Below are positions 38,195 through 48,606 of a stretch of DNA of 64,000 nucleotides, in pieces. How positions within the stretch are numbered: the stretch's first letter is position 1; each line of letters begins with the position of its first letter. The stretch covers positions 179,121 through 243,120 of the forward strand of contig JANPWX010000155.1 of NCBI GenBank assembly GCA_024734555.1, read 5' to 3'. The position numbers and the translations under genes are program-made. The notes below the pieces were generated by a model that saw only the letters and a list, made by a program, of their open reading frames with translations, ran no database searches and had not been told where the DNA came from. The stretch comes from Trochalopteron elliotii. Its lineage: Eukaryota; Chordata; Aves; Passeriformes; Leiothrichidae.

Positions 38195-38312
38195 TTATTC
38201 CTCATCTCTGCAGTTGGTCCTTACAAAATCATAGATAACACACTACCTGTTCGTTATTCCTCATCTCTGCAGCTGGTGCTTACAAAATCATGGATAACAC
38301 ACTATCTGCTCT
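38195..38312. repeat. 59-bp tandem duplication
   Basis: Two head-to-tail copies starting ttattcctcatctctgcag and containing cttacaaaatcat and gataacacacta, with few differences. Confidence 0.9.
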
Positions 38313-38342
38313 GCCTGTGAGTCACTAAAAATGGCTTGGAGA

Positions 38343-38515
38343 CAGGATCACAGAACCCTGGAATGGTTTGGGTTGGAAGAGCCCTTAAATGTCATCTCAT
38401 CCCACCCCCTGCCATGGGCAGGGACACCTTCCACTGTCCCAGGCTGCTCCAAGCCCTGTCCAACCTGGCCTTGGGCACTGCCAGGGATCCAGGGGCAGCC
38501 TCAGCTTCTCTGGGT
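38343..38515 (-). mobile_element. CR1 LINE 3' end
   Basis: Reverse-complement CR1: ctggaatggtttgggttgga, caccccctgccatgggcagg, ccaagccctgtccaacctgg, ccaggggcagcctcagcttc. Confidence 0.9.
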
Positions 38516-38627
38516 AACAGGATTTTCACTTCTGTATCATTCCTTTCATATATTCCTATATTTGGTGAATTCTGGCATGAGCAGAGGCAGGTCAGCATCA
38601 AAATGAACAACTGGAGTGCTGATATTT

Positions 38628-39450
38628 TTTTCATGTTTATTGGCAAGGAAAAGGAAAAGAAAAAAGAGCAGCAGTGTTTTTCCTGAGCTAAATGAAGCCA
38701 AATAGGAGATGTTGAAACAGCAAATATCCACCTCCTTAGTGTCTCTTCCAAAGACGAGCAGGAGCTTTCTCCACAATGACATTCTCTGCTCTGGACTCCT
38801 TCATCCTCCTCCTTTTGATTTTCATGTTTATTGGTTAGGAAAAGGAAAAGAAAAAAGAGCAGCAGTGTTTTTTCTGAGAAAAATGAAGCCAAATAGGAGA
38901 TGTTGAAACAGCAGATGTCCATCTTGCTTGTATCTCTTCCAAAGACAAGCAGGACCTTCCCCACAATGATGTTTAGGAAGGACATTGAGATGCTTGAAGA
39001 TGTCCAGAGTAGGGCAACAAAGGAAAACAAGCCATATGAAGAACAGCTGAGGGAGCTGGGGTTGTTTAGCCTGGAGAAAAGGAGACTCAGGGGTGTCTCT
39101 ATCACTCTCTATAACTTCCTGAAGGGTGGTGGTAGACAGTTAGGGGTTGATCTCCTTCTCCAGGCAGCAACTGACAGAACAAGAGGACACGGTCTGAAGC
39201 TGCGTCAAGGGAGGTATAGGAAGTTTTTAATGGAAAGAGTGATTAAATACTGGAATGGTCTGCACGGGGACGTGGTGGAGTCACCATCCCTGGATGTGTT
39301 TAAAAAGAGACTGGATGTGGCACTCGATGCCATGATCTAGTTGAGGAGTTAGGGCTGGGTTGGACTCGATGATCTTGAAAGTCTCTTCCAACCTACACAT
39401 TCTGTGACTCTGTTCCCTGCTCCGGACTCCTTCATCCCCCTTTTTCTCTC
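38628..39450. repeat. ~190 bp tandem duplication, second copy split by a CR1
   Basis: Copy 1 (38628-38818) starts ttttcatgtttattgg and contains aaaagagcagcagtgttttt, aagccaaataggagatgttg and ccacaatgac, ending ggactccttcatcctcctcc. Copy 2 starts at 38819, runs to ccacaatgatg at about 38971, is interrupted by a CR1 insertion, and resumes at about 39412 (ttccctgctccggactcctt). Its end is the pyrimidine tract of the exon 3 acceptor. Confidence 0.92.
38971..39411 (+). mobile_element. CR1 LINE 3' portion, inserted beside exon 3
   Basis: Sense CR1 from the end of ORF2 (attgagatgcttgaagatgt, tccagagtagggcaacaaag, gggagctggggttgtttagc) to the 3' end (gttggactcgatgatcttga, tail ttctgtgactctg). It is the best preserved CR1 here. 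It keeps an open frame of about 110 CR1-derived residues, which would be easy to misread as a gene. It ends about 50 bp before exon 3. Confidence 0.95.
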
Positions 39451-39461
39451 TCCAACCTCAG

Positions 39462-39749
39462 ACTATTTCCTGACTCTGGACGAGCCCATGAACAACATCA
39501 CCACCACGCTGGGGCAGACTGCAGAGCTGCACTGCAAGGTCTCTGGTAACCCCCCTCCCACGGTGAGGTGGCTGAAGAACGACGCTCCCGTGGTGCAGGA
39601 GCCGCGCCGGATCTCCTTCCGAGCCACCCCCTACGGCTCCCGCCTGCGCATCCGCAACCTGGACACCACCGACACCGGCTACTTCCAGTGCGTGGCCACC
39701 AACGGCAGGAGGACCGTGTCCACCACTGGGGTGCTCTTTGTCAAGTTTG
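39462..39749 (+). CDS. ROR1: ROR1 exon 3 (Ig-like C2 domain)
   Basis: This 288-nt exon follows a pyrimidine tract ending cctcag and ends at donor gtgagt. It encodes 95 full codons plus split codons at each end (phase 1-1). It carries one complete Ig-like C2 domain: the first core cysteine in ELHCKVSG, the core tryptophan in VRWLKND, and the [10 protein letters not shown] motif with the second cysteine. One sequon (NIT) lies in the NNITTT stretch. The segment [12 protein letters not shown] and [15 protein letters not shown] are hallmark ROR-family wording; YFQC rather than YYQC favours ROR1. The exon is clearly richer in GC and CpG than the introns around it. The open frame runs past the donor to 39898, but the sequence after 39749 is intronic repeat. 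The immediate surroundings are unusual: a CR1 copy ends about 50 bp upstream, and a tandem array starts about 100 bp downstream. Confidence 0.98.
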
Positions 39750-39850
39750 GTGAGTCCTTTCTTTCCTCTACGGCTCTTCCAGAACTCGCTCAGGAGGAGG
39801 TGTTGATCCGGGGAAGGGCGGTGCGCTGGTGGAGCGGCGTCGTGGAGTTG

Positions 39851-40641
39851 TTCGGGTTGGAAGAGGCAGATTTGTTAAGCTTATTAAACAAATATTAAAC
39901 TCAGGTTATGCAGTGAGCCCAGGAATCCATGAGCTGGCTGCAGCTCTGCTTCCCAGGGAGGGTGTTGGGATGGCAGGGCAGAAAAATTCCTTGGGATAGA
40001 GCTTGGAGAAATGGTCCTGGGGAGCTGAGGAGCCACTGGACACTCCTGAGAGACTTTGGACCTCATTGTCTGTCCTCCAGGACTGGGATCTCTGCCCTTT
40101 TAACCCCATCCACAGATTTCCTAAATCGTTGGATCCATGGGAGTGTAGGAACAGCTGTATTTTCATTGAACCATGGAATGTTCAGTTTGGAAGAGCCAAA
40201 TTTGTTAAACTTATTAAACAAATATTAAACTCAGGTTATGCAGCAAGCCCAGGAATTCATGAGTTGGCTGAAAATGGGCTTCCCAGGGAGGGTGTTGGGA
40301 TGGCAGGGCAGAAGAATTCCTTGCGATGGAGCTTGGAGAAACGGTCCTGAGGGGATGGAATTTTTCAGGTTAGAAAAGCCATATTTGTTAAACTTATTAA
40401 ACAAACCCAGGTTATGCAGAAAGTCCAGGAATCCATGAGCTGACTGGAAATGGGCTTCCCAGAGAGGGTGTTGGGATGGCAGGGCAGAAAAATTCCTTGG
40501 GATGGAGCTTGGAGAAATGGTCCTGGGGAGCTGAGGAGCCATTGAACAACCCTACAGGGCCAGGATCTCTGCCCTTCTAACCCCAACAGATTTCCTAAAT
40601 AATTGGATCCCTGGGAGTGTAGGAACAGTTGTATTTTCATT
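39851..40641. repeat. Tandem array B, ~310 bp unit x3 (one truncated)
   Basis: Units at about 39851-40167, 40168-40352 (cut short after the gagaaacggtcctga stretch) and 40353-40641. They are the same repeat and orientation as array A at 36012-36900, and array B is also followed directly by a minus-strand CR1. Array B starts about 100 bp after the exon 3 donor. Confidence 0.95.
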
Positions 40642-41010
40642 GAGTCATGGAATGTTCAGATTGGAAAAGACTTCCAGGATCATCAAATCCAACCAGCACC
40701 CAGCACTACCACCATGTTCACCATTAAACCATGTCCCCAAGTGCCACATTCATATTTTTTAAGAGTTGTAGGGATGGTGACTCCACCACTGCCTTGGGCA
40801 GACTGTTCCAACAGTTTTGGAGGAGAAATTTTCCCAAATATCCAATCTAAACTTCCTCTAGAGCAGCCTGGGGTCGTTCCCCCTCCTCCTGTCCCTGTGC
40901 CCTGGGAGCAGATCCCAAATCCCCCCTGGCTGTCCCCTCCTGTCAGGAAGCTGTGCAGAGCCACAAGGTCCCCCCTGAGCCTCCTTTTCCCCAGGCTGAG
41001 CCCCATTAAT
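40642..41010 (-). mobile_element. CR1 LINE 3' portion, fused to array B
   Basis: Reverse-complement CR1: gagtcatggaatgttcagat, ccatgtccccaagtgccaca, tccaatctaaacttcctcta, cctccttttccccaggctga. It extends further toward the CR1 5' side than the copy fused to array A. Confidence 0.92.
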
Positions 41011-41677
41011 GTGGTACCTGGGTAGATTCAGCCCAGAGGAGAAAAACTCCTTTATTCTGAGTGACCTCTGTGTCTGGTGAGTGAGAAATTTCAGCTGGCA
41101 CTGCAGGCTGAGGGCCTGAGATGAGACACATTTATACCTGTCAGGGAAAATAAGCACTCATTCTTCCAAGTTTATATTGAGATAACTGCCTTCAAAGCTG
41201 AGCTTACCACTCAGGAGATTCCAAACAAGAAACAGGTTTTGTGTGTCTTCTCCTCCTCCACTGTCAGGGGGAAATAACTCACTGAGATGAAGATATTTGC
41301 ACACAGTCCTGGTTAATCCTCTTTGGAACTGGACAAATAGCACAAGGAATGATGGATGTGATGAGTTTCATCGTCTTTTTTTCATAAATCTCCCATTTTT
41401 TGTGATTTCTGATAAGAAATTAATCATTAGATGTTCTCCTCAGGCCGTTTCAAGAGGTGGGTGAGTTGCTCACCTGTTTATTGTCCTCGTGTCATGTTCT
41501 GCAGCCAACACAAGCTTGTCTTTGGTGCTGAGGGGCTGCCACTCCTCTGTTCAACTACATAAACCACATCCAGCACCACAGACTGGGTGCTTTTATCTTT
41601 TAAAAGCTTTTCAAAAGCTTCCTGCTCGCTACCTCGCCGTAACTCATCCTGCTGTTTTTCTTCTGTCACTTTTCCAG

Positions 41678-41708
41678 GTCCCCCGCCAACAGCAAGCCCA
41701 GGATCCTC
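41678..41708 (+). CDS. ROR1: ROR1 exon 4 (31-nt micro-exon, proline-rich linker)
   Basis: A very short exon lies between acceptor cttttccag and donor gtaagt. It enters with GT, completing the Gly codon left by exon 3, reads nine codons (PPPTASPGS) and leaves TC, which exon 5 completes to Ser. The peptide across both junctions, VKFG-PPPTASPGSS-DEYEEDG, matches the linker between the Ig-like and Frizzled domains of ROR1. Its phases are 1 in and 2 out, so skipping it shifts the frame. It is invisible to ORF calling and rests on the exact splice sites, the perfect phase fit and the ROR1-specific linker. The upstream tract is strong (ctgtttttcttctgtcacttt-type), as expected for a micro-exon. Confidence 0.93.
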
Positions 41709-43919
41709 GTAAGTCCTTTCATGTCTCTTCTGGGGGTTCATTAATCTTGCATTTCAGCAGTCAGAAGTTCATTTGTCATTCGCTGTGACAGGAGCACTTT
41801 TACATTCTGCTTTTTAAGTCAGATGGGATGGTAATTTATTGTGACTGAGTTATCTGTCTCGCACTTATAATTTCATGTTATCGTGTCAACTCCTATTTCT
41901 TACCCCAGACTTCTTAATTTCCAATATTATTACCTTTAGATCCTCTGGTGCCTTCAGTCTGTGAAGTGATTTCAGTGCACCTACAGGTATTTCATCCATG
42001 TCACAGCCCAATCTGGAAAATATTTATCACTACAAGCAGGTTTTACTACCCAGGGGCTTCTTGCTGATTTTAAGGGTCGTAAACTGTGTCTGTCTCTCTG
42101 TACCTGCATTAATAAACTGGCTGAAACCTGAGGTTTTAAAGATTGAGTGGGTGGGTGGGAGCAGTGGCTGTGTCCTGGAGCTCAGGTTTGGCTCCTGCTG
42201 CAGGGTCTGAGCACTTCCCACCTTGTATTTTGGCAGTGGAGCTTCTGTCTTGGGCAGTTTTTGAGAATATTCACTTTTATGTCTCATTTCAAAATATCTG
42301 ATCAAACCTGCTCAGTGCCCTGCTGTTCCCAAGTGTGATCTCCAGCTGTCCTGAGGTTTGAAATCAGTTTTGTGGTGCTGTGTCCAGCTTATTCACATCT
42401 CACATTGTGGAAAAATGCTGAAAATCCACCTCTGCTGGTGAGGAGAGGGAAACACAGAACCAACTAAACCAGAAAATGAACCCATTAATGCAATTAACAC
42501 AACTAAAAGGGATGTAAAACCCAGAGATTGTGAATGTTCCTGGCTCCTTATGGAAGATCTTCCATTAATTATTGCAGGGGATATAAAAGAGGAGAAGCAT
42601 CTGACCACAAAAGGATGTTGTAGGATGCCCTCTAATGGAACAGCCTAAAATGTAGTTTTATCTTCCCTTGTGAAGGTGCCTGGTGTGGAATCCTGGAGTT
42701 TGTGTTGGAAGGGGAGCTCTTTGTTGGGGTTTCAGCTCTGTTTGGTGATTGTGGGGCTCTGGGGAGGGAAGTTTCCTGCTGCTGTGGGATTTGGGGGCTG
42801 TTGGGCTCTCCAGAAGTTTGGAGACTTAATGAATGAGGTGAGAAAATGGGGATTTTCTGCTGCTCCCACCTAATTTAGGGTTTCTGAAATTTGTGGGGTT
42901 AAACAACACGTCCTTGGTGGTCAGAACCCACGTGAGAGCACAGAAAGCAGAGAGCTGGGCTGGAATTTCACTGTCTAGGCCACTCAGGATTGCCTCACTT
43001 TTTAAAACAAAATACATTTGGGAATCTTTTTTCCCATTTTGTCTTTCTGGCAGGGGTTTGGTGGTTTTTTGCTCCCCTTCCAAAAGAAAAAAGACCACAA
43101 TTTAACCAGCTAAAATACACACAAAGGATGTGAAAATGTGAAAAGAAAGGGAGATGTCCTCTTTAATAGTTGATTTTGTAGCTGTGCCTTATAATTTTGT
43201 AACCAAAAAAGAAATTTAATCACACTTCAGTTGCATGTTGTGAAATGCAGGAGGGAAATTATCTTAAATTCTGGCTCTTTGTGTTTGCTGTTCTTCAATA
43301 CAAAAATATCCTGGGGATTGGATTGTGGGACTCACTCACGTGTAGCTTTCTCCATGTACAAGCTGAGAATTGAATTTGTAGCTATGAAATTAATTTCTCT
43401 ACTTTTTTTTTCTGTGAAAACCAAGCCCAGGGAGAGAGATGAAGGACCTGCTTGACCTCCCTCATCATCCTCCCTCTGGGGAAACACTTTCCTTGGGAGC
43501 AGTCTAGAAGCTGGGTCATAAAATTCAGAACAAAACTGATGGCAAGTTCCTGGGCCTGCCTTTCCCATGTCTTTATCAGTGACCCATGAGGGGAAGACCC
43601 ATCTGTTCATTTACAGATTTCATTGGAGGATGGTGTTTTTAAAGATATCCACACACTCAGCACTTTCCCTTCCATAATTTCTGGGTGCAGAGCTCTGCCC
43701 TGATGTGATGGCAGAAAAACAGATGGGCCAAGTGTGAAGGGGAATGTTAAATGATGATTCTTCTAACAGGAGACAGGCAGGGATAGATAACACAATCATT
43801 CATGGGTGTTATTTTTGCTGCTTTCCCTAAGCTGTCTCAGAGCCAAAAGTCTGATTTGGAAATCAGTCTGAAGGAAAAGCAAGCAAAGGCAGCAGTGCTG
43901 TCCCTAAGGACACCAGGAA

Positions 43920-44925
43920 CCCAAAGGTCCTGAACGTCCTTCCTTTAACTCTGCCCTGCTGGACAAGCTGTGAAACCCTTGGAACCACCTTCCATGATCC
44001 TGCTCTGACTTAGAGAGAAGCTTGGGAGAAGCTTCTGTTGTTAAAAAAAACCCCAATAAACAAGAACACTCAACAAACCCTACTTGGGCCAGCTCAGGGG
44101 ACATGAGGAGGGCATGAATGCCCAAACCCTTCATCCTTCCTGCCTGCTGGACAAGCTGTCAAACCCCTGGAATCACCTTCCATGATCCTGCTCTGCTGCT
44201 CTGACTTAGCTGGGAGAAGCTTCTTTTGTTAAAAAAACCAAAAAAACCCAAAAAACAACAAGCCCTACTCGTGCTTTATAAATAAATCATCATTATTTTC
44301 TTTGGATGCTGCAGGTGCAGGCCCAGCTCCAGGCTGCTCAGGGGATGTGGGGAGGGTTTGAATGCCCAAATCCTTCATCCTTCTTGCCTGTTGGACAAGC
44401 TGTCAAATCCTTGGAATCACTTTCTTGCTCTGACTTAGCTGGGAGAAGCTTCTTTTGAAAAAAACCCCCAAAAAATCCAAACGAAACAACAAGCCCTACT
44501 TGTTCTTTATAAATAAACCATTATTTTTGGGTGCTGCTCATATATACATATTGTATCATTATTTTATTATGTCATTATCATTATCATATTATATCATTCA
44601 TATTAAATCATTGTCTTTGGGTGCTGCTTCAGGGCCAGCTCCAGGCTGCTCAGGGGATGTGGGGAGGGCAGGAATGCCCAAACCCTTCATCCTTCCTGCC
44701 TGTTGGACAAGCTGTCAAACCCTTGGAACCACCTTCCATGATCCTGCTCTGACTTAGCTGGGAGAAGCTTCTTTTGTTAAAAAAAACCCACCCAACAAGC
44801 CCTACTCGTGCTTTATAAATAAATCATTATTTCATAAATAAATCATTATTTTATAAATAAACCATTATTTTCTCTTTGGATGCTGCTCCAGGCTGCTCAG
44901 GGGATGTGGGGAGGCTGTGAATGCC
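43920..44925. repeat. Tandem array, 200-312 bp unit x4
   Basis: Four copies starting cccaaa(c/t)ccttcatcctt at about 43920, 44121, 44365 and 44677. They contain ggacaagctgt, accttccatgatcctgctct, gacttagctgggagaagctt, an A-rich block and ctttataaataaa(t/c)cat. Length differences come mostly from the A-rich block and an ATT-rich expansion near 44553-44612. The array stops about 115 bp before an LTR. Confidence 0.93.
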
Positions 44926-45041
44926 CATGTCCCACACCTGGATGTGTCCCCAGGAGGCAGCTCCAGGCTCTGCAGCTGCTGGAACAGTTTCCAACACGTG
45001 GATGGTGTCAAGGGCACCTGTGATGCCTTGGGAAGCTGATC

Positions 45042-45495
45042 TGGAAAAGAGACTAGACAGAACTAGAGAATAAAGTAGATATTTATTGAAGGGCCTTTAA
45101 GGATAAACCTTGGGCAAGACAAGAGTCTGGCCAGGGCTACACCCAAGGTGGACCCAAAATGGACCCAGAATGGTCACAAAATGGTCACAAAATGGTCACA
45201 AAAATGACTGACCAGTCACGAGGTCTCACACTTTTATAGGTTTTGCTCCATTTTCATTTTGGGGCTTAATTGTCCAGTTCCAGCTCCAGGCTGTGAGGTC
45301 TCATCCTTCTTGTTCCTCCCTCCAGCCCAGCCTTGTTTGTGCTTTTGGGCTCAAAGTTGTCCTTGGTGTGCAGCAGGAAAAGGATTTGTTTAGTGTCCCT
45401 GCTGTGTGCAGAGCTGAGTGACACTGACTGTGAGCTCAGAGCTGCACCCCTGGGCAGTGCAGAACCTGAAAATATGACAGATAAAACTTAAGGCA
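45042..45495 (-). mobile_element. Solo LTR, family 1 (copy 2)
   Basis: About 454 bp; minus strand begins TGCCTTAAG and ends CTTTTCCA (TG...CA). A TATA box (ctataaaa, reverse complement at 45232-45239) and a polyadenylation signal (AATAAA, reverse complement at 45082-45087) are spaced as in a U3-R-U5 LTR. Flanks read tgatc and tgacc, a possible 5-bp target duplication with one change. Compared with copy 1 at 17609 it has about three extra tandem copies of tggtcacaaaa at 45170-45205. No internal retroviral genes are present. Confidence 0.8.
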
Positions 45496-45677
45496 TGACC
45501 TGCCCAGCAGGCTGGGAGGGGCAGAGAGGTCAGGGAGCTCTGACCACCCTCAGCTGATGATTCTCCTTCTTTCATCCATTAATTCCTCAATTCAAACCCA
45601 AATTGTGTTGAGTGAATAATTCTGAAGAGATCAAAGGCAGCATTTGGGTGGTTCACTCAGGTATTTGTGCACACAAA

Positions 45678-45775
45678 CAGAATCCCAGAAGGGTTTTTGG
45701 GTTGGAAGGGACCTCAAAGATCATCTCATTCCAACCCCCTGTCATGGACACCTTCCACTAAAGCAGGAATTTGCA
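45678..45775 (-). mobile_element. CR1 LINE 3' end
   Basis: Reverse-complement CR1: tttttgggttggaagggacc, tcatctcattccaaccccct. Short copy ending in caccttccactaaagcagg. Confidence 0.8.
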
Positions 45776-46676
45776 TTGTAGCCATTGAATCTCAAAATTT
45801 CCCCAAAACCCAGATTTTGAACATTATTTTTGAAGTTCCTGTGCTGCACATCCCTTTGAAACTCACTTTTTATCCATCATCTATGGCAAGATTGGTCCCT
45901 TAAGGGCATGGAAATGTGTCTTCACCTCAGGTGTGGCTACAGAGATCAGAACCAGAACAGAACGAGGTCAGAGCACAGCAGATTCCTGGAGATGAGAGAA
46001 TTTAATGTAACAACAGAGATGCTTTGGCCTGGAAAATGGTTCTGTGCCCAATTTTTTGTGCTTTTTGTTTCATTTTCCGTTGTTCTCATTTCCTGGAGCC
46101 TTGGCTTTGTGCTTATCCCAAACTTTACCCACTGCAGGAGAAATCCTGGGCACGAATCACTGAAATTAGAGGTGCTGGAGCAAGAATTTCCACAAGAGCT
46201 GTAGTGGGAAAGAAAAGGAAAATGCCAGTTTATGTGGGCTGGTGTAAAAATGAGCTGGAAAAACCCTGCTGGAGTGGAATCCAGCGGGAAGAGTGCAGGA
46301 AAATGCCCTGTATTTATTATTTATTGTGTTGTGAGCATGTTCTGAAGAGCTTTAACCTGGGTGTGTATGGCAGGGATATATTCCCAAGTGGAATATGTAC
46401 ATCCTGGTGCCAATATTCCTCTGGAACAGTTCTTTTATTCTTCATGGAGCCTCTTCTATATATAAATACCCTAAATATGGCATTGTTTTGTTCTTTATTT
46501 AACCACTGGGAACGAGGAGAGGGGAAAAGAGGAGACAAGAGGGCTGTAATTTTAAGGAGCATCTGATTCATAAAATGAAATGGGGTTTGTGATTCCCAGA
46601 AATAGCCTGCAAGGCTTGTGAAACCACAAACCCCCCCTGGATTTTCCCATCTTTTTCAGTGATTGAGGCTTTTAAA

Positions 46677-46700
46677 TTTTTTTTTTTTTTTTTTTTCCAG
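46677..46700 (+). other. T20 tract followed by ccag (decoy 3' splice site)
   Basis: Twenty T and ccag form a strong-looking acceptor inside intron 4. No matching exon with a good donor is obvious downstream. Confidence 0.5.
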
Positions 46701-47886
46701 CTAAACACATCTGGGTTTTTTAGTCAAACAGATCTTTTGTACAGTGCCTCTGTGTGCCAGCACGGTTCCTGCAACAAGAAAATGTGTAAGCACTGGCCAG
46801 CCTCCAGGTGAGGCTTGGCCAACTGAGTGTGTGATTGTGGATTTCAAAGAGGAGCACAGAGACTTTCCCCTTTTGGCCACAGGAGGTAAAATTTAGAGAA
46901 GAAGAAAACACCAATCAAAAGGCCAGAAGCATCCTGAGAGTGCTCTGGCTGCCAGGTTTGACTCCTGGAATCTTGGAATTCCAGCCTGCCCCACATTTTG
47001 TGGCTGGCACAGAAACTCCCTCCTGCTGTTCGATGATGGAAATTCTGAATGAGGACTGGACACAATTCCCGGGTGTTTTGGTGTGGGATCTTTTACAGTC
47101 CCACTGTGTGCTGGTGCTACAGCTCATTCCTACATCCTGTGGGATCTGAGACACAAGCCTGAAGTGGGATATTCCATGCAGAGGCCAATATAAATATATT
47201 TTGGGGGGGCAAAGAAAAAGCCTCACGTGGTGCAAGGTTGGAGGCTGAGTGGCTGATGCTGACACAAACCATGTTACATCCTGCTGCATGACTTCATCCC
47301 AGGGAAAATAATCCCCCCTGAGTTTGCCAGGGGCTCAGGCAGGTTATCTGCTGGGAATGTTCCCAGGGAGAACTGGCCTTGTCCTCTCCACGGGCTCTTT
47401 GATCTGCTCCACACTTATCTCTTGTGCCACTGGCTCACCTTTCCCCTGGATTGTTCTGCTCTGGCACTGGGGACAATGAAGTGTCTGCTGAGGGACCAGG
47501 GTGCAGAGGTTTTTGGGAGTCATGATTGGATTTTCCTGAGCGAGCAGAAAGAACTGAAACCCTCTGGGTAAATGTGAGACAGAATTTAGGAAGCCACAGT
47601 TGTGTCTTGTCTGAGGTGAATTGGCTGCAGAGCTTATTCCAGGGTGTTTTATCGACCTCAGGGTACTTAGGTAGCTAAATATACACCTTATCTGGGAATC
47701 CCAGGCTCCTTTGCCTCTTTACCTCCCCTTATCTCCCAGACATGAGGGAAGCTGAGCCAAAGTAAGATTCAAGGTGTGGTTGAGGGGCCTGAAATGGAGC
47801 TGGTGCAGCTGGAGGGCCACAGGGCACCTGGTCTGGGGGGATCAGCCCAAGCTATTGCAGGAGGGGCCTGAAACAGAAAAGAGAAA

Positions 47887-48105
47887 TGGAATCACAGGGT
47901 GGGGTGGGGTGGGAAGGATCTTAAATCCCATCCAGTCCCACCCTGCCACGACAGGGCCAACTTCCACTGTCCCAGGCTGCTCCAAGCCCTGTCCAACCTG
48001 GCCTTGGGCACTTCCAGGGATCCAGGGGCAGCCACAGCTTCTCTGGGAATTCTATTCCAGAGCCTCCCCACCCTCCCAACCAGGAATTCCTTCCCAATAT
48101 CCAGC
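47887..48105 (-). mobile_element. CR1 LINE 3' portion
   Basis: Reverse-complement CR1: caggctgctccaagccctgt, ccaacctggccttgggcact, ccaggggcagccacagcttc, ccttcccaatatccagctgt. Confidence 0.9.
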
Positions 48106-48606
48106 TGTTCCTGTCTGTGGCCCTGCATCACCCACAGGTTTCATGTGAGCAGTGCTGCCAACAGCCACATCCTTCGCCATGAAGTGGCTTAAATTGTATT
48201 TTGTTATGCTGTGGCAAGCCTACAGAAAAGAAATCAGCCTGGAGCTTGGTGAAAGGTTGACCTTAGAAAGTGCTTTTGACTTTTGAAAGGGTATCTGATA
48301 ACTGTTCCTGCAGATTTCAGCTGGAGTGTTCCCTTATCTGTGGGCAGTGCAAACAGAAACCCCTCCTGCCCACACGTGGCACGGGGGGGAAAGGCCCAGC
48401 CCAGCCTGGAGACAGGCCTGAATTATCTGAAAACAAATTAATTACAGGGGTGTCAATATTGTTTTAAGCAGGGAGGGAGAAGGCAGTGAAGTGCATTAGA
48501 ACTTGGGCACGGGGAGCACAAAGGAAAGACAATGTGCTATTGAGGAGCTGCCTTGGTTTTCCTCCTGTGCAGGATCACCCACAGCCACTACAGAGAGATG
48601 GGAATA

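Larger units (their letters stand above)
26580..39461 (+). other. ROR1: ROR1 intron 2
   Basis: A 12.9-kb intron between the linker exon and the Ig exon, with donor gtaagc and acceptor cctcag. It is phase 1. Unremarkable stretches are 26581-27659, 27966-31997, 32027-33185, 33311-34630, 34961-35084, 35236-36011, 37173-37590 and 37738-38194. The last 3.5 kb before exon 3 is crowded with repeats: tandem array A, CR1 copies in both orientations and a duplicated segment. Confidence 0.9.
39750..41677 (+). other. ROR1: ROR1 intron 3
   Basis: A 1.9-kb phase-1 intron with donor gtgagt and acceptor ttccag. More than half of it is the ~310 bp tandem array B and the CR1 fused to it. From 41011 to 41677 I see only plain intronic sequence. 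Confidence 0.92.

Noticed and set aside
38900..39340. 146-codon + frame that looks like a conserved protein
   Set aside because: Most of it is the CR1 ORF2 end and 3' region read through. The conserved look comes from the many CR1 copies in bird genomes.
39750..39898. Extension of the Ig exon frame past the donor
   Set aside because: A consensus gtgagt at 39750 and exact phase fit to the 41678 exon mark the exon end. The extra residues come from intron and array B sequence.
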